Positions 25,588 through 26,220 of a stretch of DNA of 26,220 nucleotides are shown piece by piece. Location: positions 1 through 26,220 of the forward strand of contig CAJUJG010000051.1 in the NCBI GenBank assembly GCA_910586715.1, read 5' to 3'. Position 1 is the first letter of the stretch. Each line of letters starts with the position of its first letter. Source of the stretch: an uncultured Lachnospiraceae bacterium. GTDB lineage: Bacteria; Bacillota; Clostridia; Lachnospirales; Lachnospiraceae. A program made the translations under genes and the position numbers. Below the pieces are notes generated by a model. The model did not search any database. It was not told the origin of the DNA and was given only the letters and a program-made list of their open reading frames with translations.

Positions 25588-26053
25588 ATGACATCACTCC
25601 TTCCATTTTTTCAAGGAGCTTTACAAACACGGATGATGTAATTCCTTCCGCAAGCGTTTTATCAAGACAATGCACTGTAAAAGTGTTTTCTTCCACCGAC
25701 ACGGTAATGGTTCCCGGTGTCAGTGTAATGGAATTTGCCAGCAAAAATTTTGAGAAGCCGCTCTTAAAATCCATATCAAACTGTATCAATACCGGCTCCG
25801 CCTCATGGCTTGACGAACATACAAGCTGCAGCGTCGCAAAGTTTGCAAGAACAATTTCTTTGAGTAAAACAAACAGATACTGTATTAAATACCCCGATAT
25901 TTTCACATACGCAAACTCTTTTTTCGGACTAAAGTTCATAAATTTACAAATAAACCAGTAAACAGCAGCTGAAATCACAAGACCGAATATCACAATTTCC
26001 GTCGTTACTTTTCCATTAAAAATAATCCATAGCAGAAAAAACAGTATATACAT
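25580..26053 (-). CDS. mnhE: Antiporter subunit MnhE
   Basis: 157 residues, first gene of the antiporter operon. Two N-terminal helices (ILFFLLWIIFNGKV and VIFGLVISAAVYWF) and a soluble domain with the MrpE pattern LLANSITLTPGTITVSVEEN followed by FTVHCLD. ATG 26053 is preceded by GGGGGA ten bases upstream. The promoter for the ten-gene operon should lie in 26054-26220 or beyond. Confidence 0.92.
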   Translation of the reverse strand: MYILFFLLWIIFNGKVTTEIVIFGLVISAAVYWFICKFMNFSPKKEFAYVKISGYLIQYLFVLLKEIVLANFATLQLVCSSSHEAEPVLIQFDMDFKSGFSKFLLANSITLTPGTITVSVEENTFTVHCLDKTLAEGITSSVFVKLLEKMEGVMSYV

Positions 26054-26220
26054 ATTAATTTAATCCCCCATGTTTCACACTAATAAACATAATTCCGCTA
26101 TGCGGAATCTCAAATCAATGCGGAGAATGCCCGTACTTTGGGCATTCTCTTGTGTGAGACTTAGAACTTCTTCACGAAGCAGCCTTTGCTGCGAGTGATT
26201 AGAAGTTCTTCTCACACTAA
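26054..26220. promoter_or_regulatory. Structured non-coding leader/upstream region of antiporter operon
   Basis: No gene is visible. Three hairpins occur in a row: ATTCCGC/GCGGAAT (26092-26108); GAGAATGCCC/GGGCATTCTC (26123-26149, 10-base perfect stem); and a long arm from 26152 to 26217 built of GTGTGAGA/TCTCACAC, AGAACTTCT/AGAAGTTCT, TCAC/GTGA and GCAGC/GCTGC with small bulges. TCACACTAA occurs at 26075-26083 and again at 26212-26220. None has a T-run typical of a terminator. It could be an mRNA leader structure, a terminator region of a gene beyond the edge, or a small mobile repeat. Confidence 0.55.

Noticed and set aside
16462..26053. Respiratory complex I or a membrane-bound hydrogenase operon
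   Set aside because: No NuoA-J, Fe-S or NiFe subunits are present; mnhE, mnhF, mnhG and mnhB identify an Mrp-type antiporter, though a link to a distant redox module cannot be excluded.

Overview
The window reads as chromosomal DNA from a low-to-mid GC anaerobic Firmicute, most likely a gut Lachnospiraceae relative. The evidence is the AGGAGG-type ribosome sites, the GH42/ABC sugar locus without its own ATPase, the YitT-type membrane protein, and a clostridial Mrp/Mbh-like antiporter operon. The species cannot be fixed from the sequence alone.

Region 1 (1-5822, + strand) is a galactoside utilisation operon: a sugar-binding lipoprotein-type gene whose 5' part carries an apparent one-base frameshift, two MalF/MalG-type permeases, a GH42 beta-galactosidase, and a YitT-family membrane protein at the end. 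A GC-rich hairpin sits between the binding-protein and permease genes.

Region 2 (5823-14758) is mobile DNA built in layers. It opens with three abutting gene fragments: an IS21 IstA N-terminus, a probable YfhO-like piece, and the tail of an XRE regulator. Next comes a 6.6-kb composite bounded at both ends by TGTATATT termini (6554 and 13128). It consists of two diverged IS21-family half-elements, each an IstA C-terminal fragment plus an intact istB, facing away from each other on either side of a complete Recombinase-In-Trio (RIT) element of three overlapping tyrosine recombinase genes. The RIT ends cut both istA genes at the same codon position and leave near-identical junctions. A separate IS4-type DDE transposase insertion follows directly (about 13134-14758) and abuts a truncated methyltransferase gene.

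Region 3 (14760-26220, - strand) starts, in transcription order, at the right edge. A structured non-coding stretch (26054-26220) precedes a ten-gene operon, mnhE-mnhF-mnhG-DUF4040/MbhD-like-[MbhE-MnhB fusion]-mnhC followed by four consecutive NuoL/M/N-type antiporter subunits. It ends near a MATE-type transporter and the truncated methyltransferase. The operon should build a multi-subunit cation/proton antiporter with an unusually high number of ion-pumping subunits. No hydrogenase or complex I catalytic genes lie in the window.

The most unusual structure is the RIT element sandwiched between two opposed IS21 halves with matching junctions. This implies site preference of RIT for istA, followed by recombination between two RIT-carrying IS21 copies.
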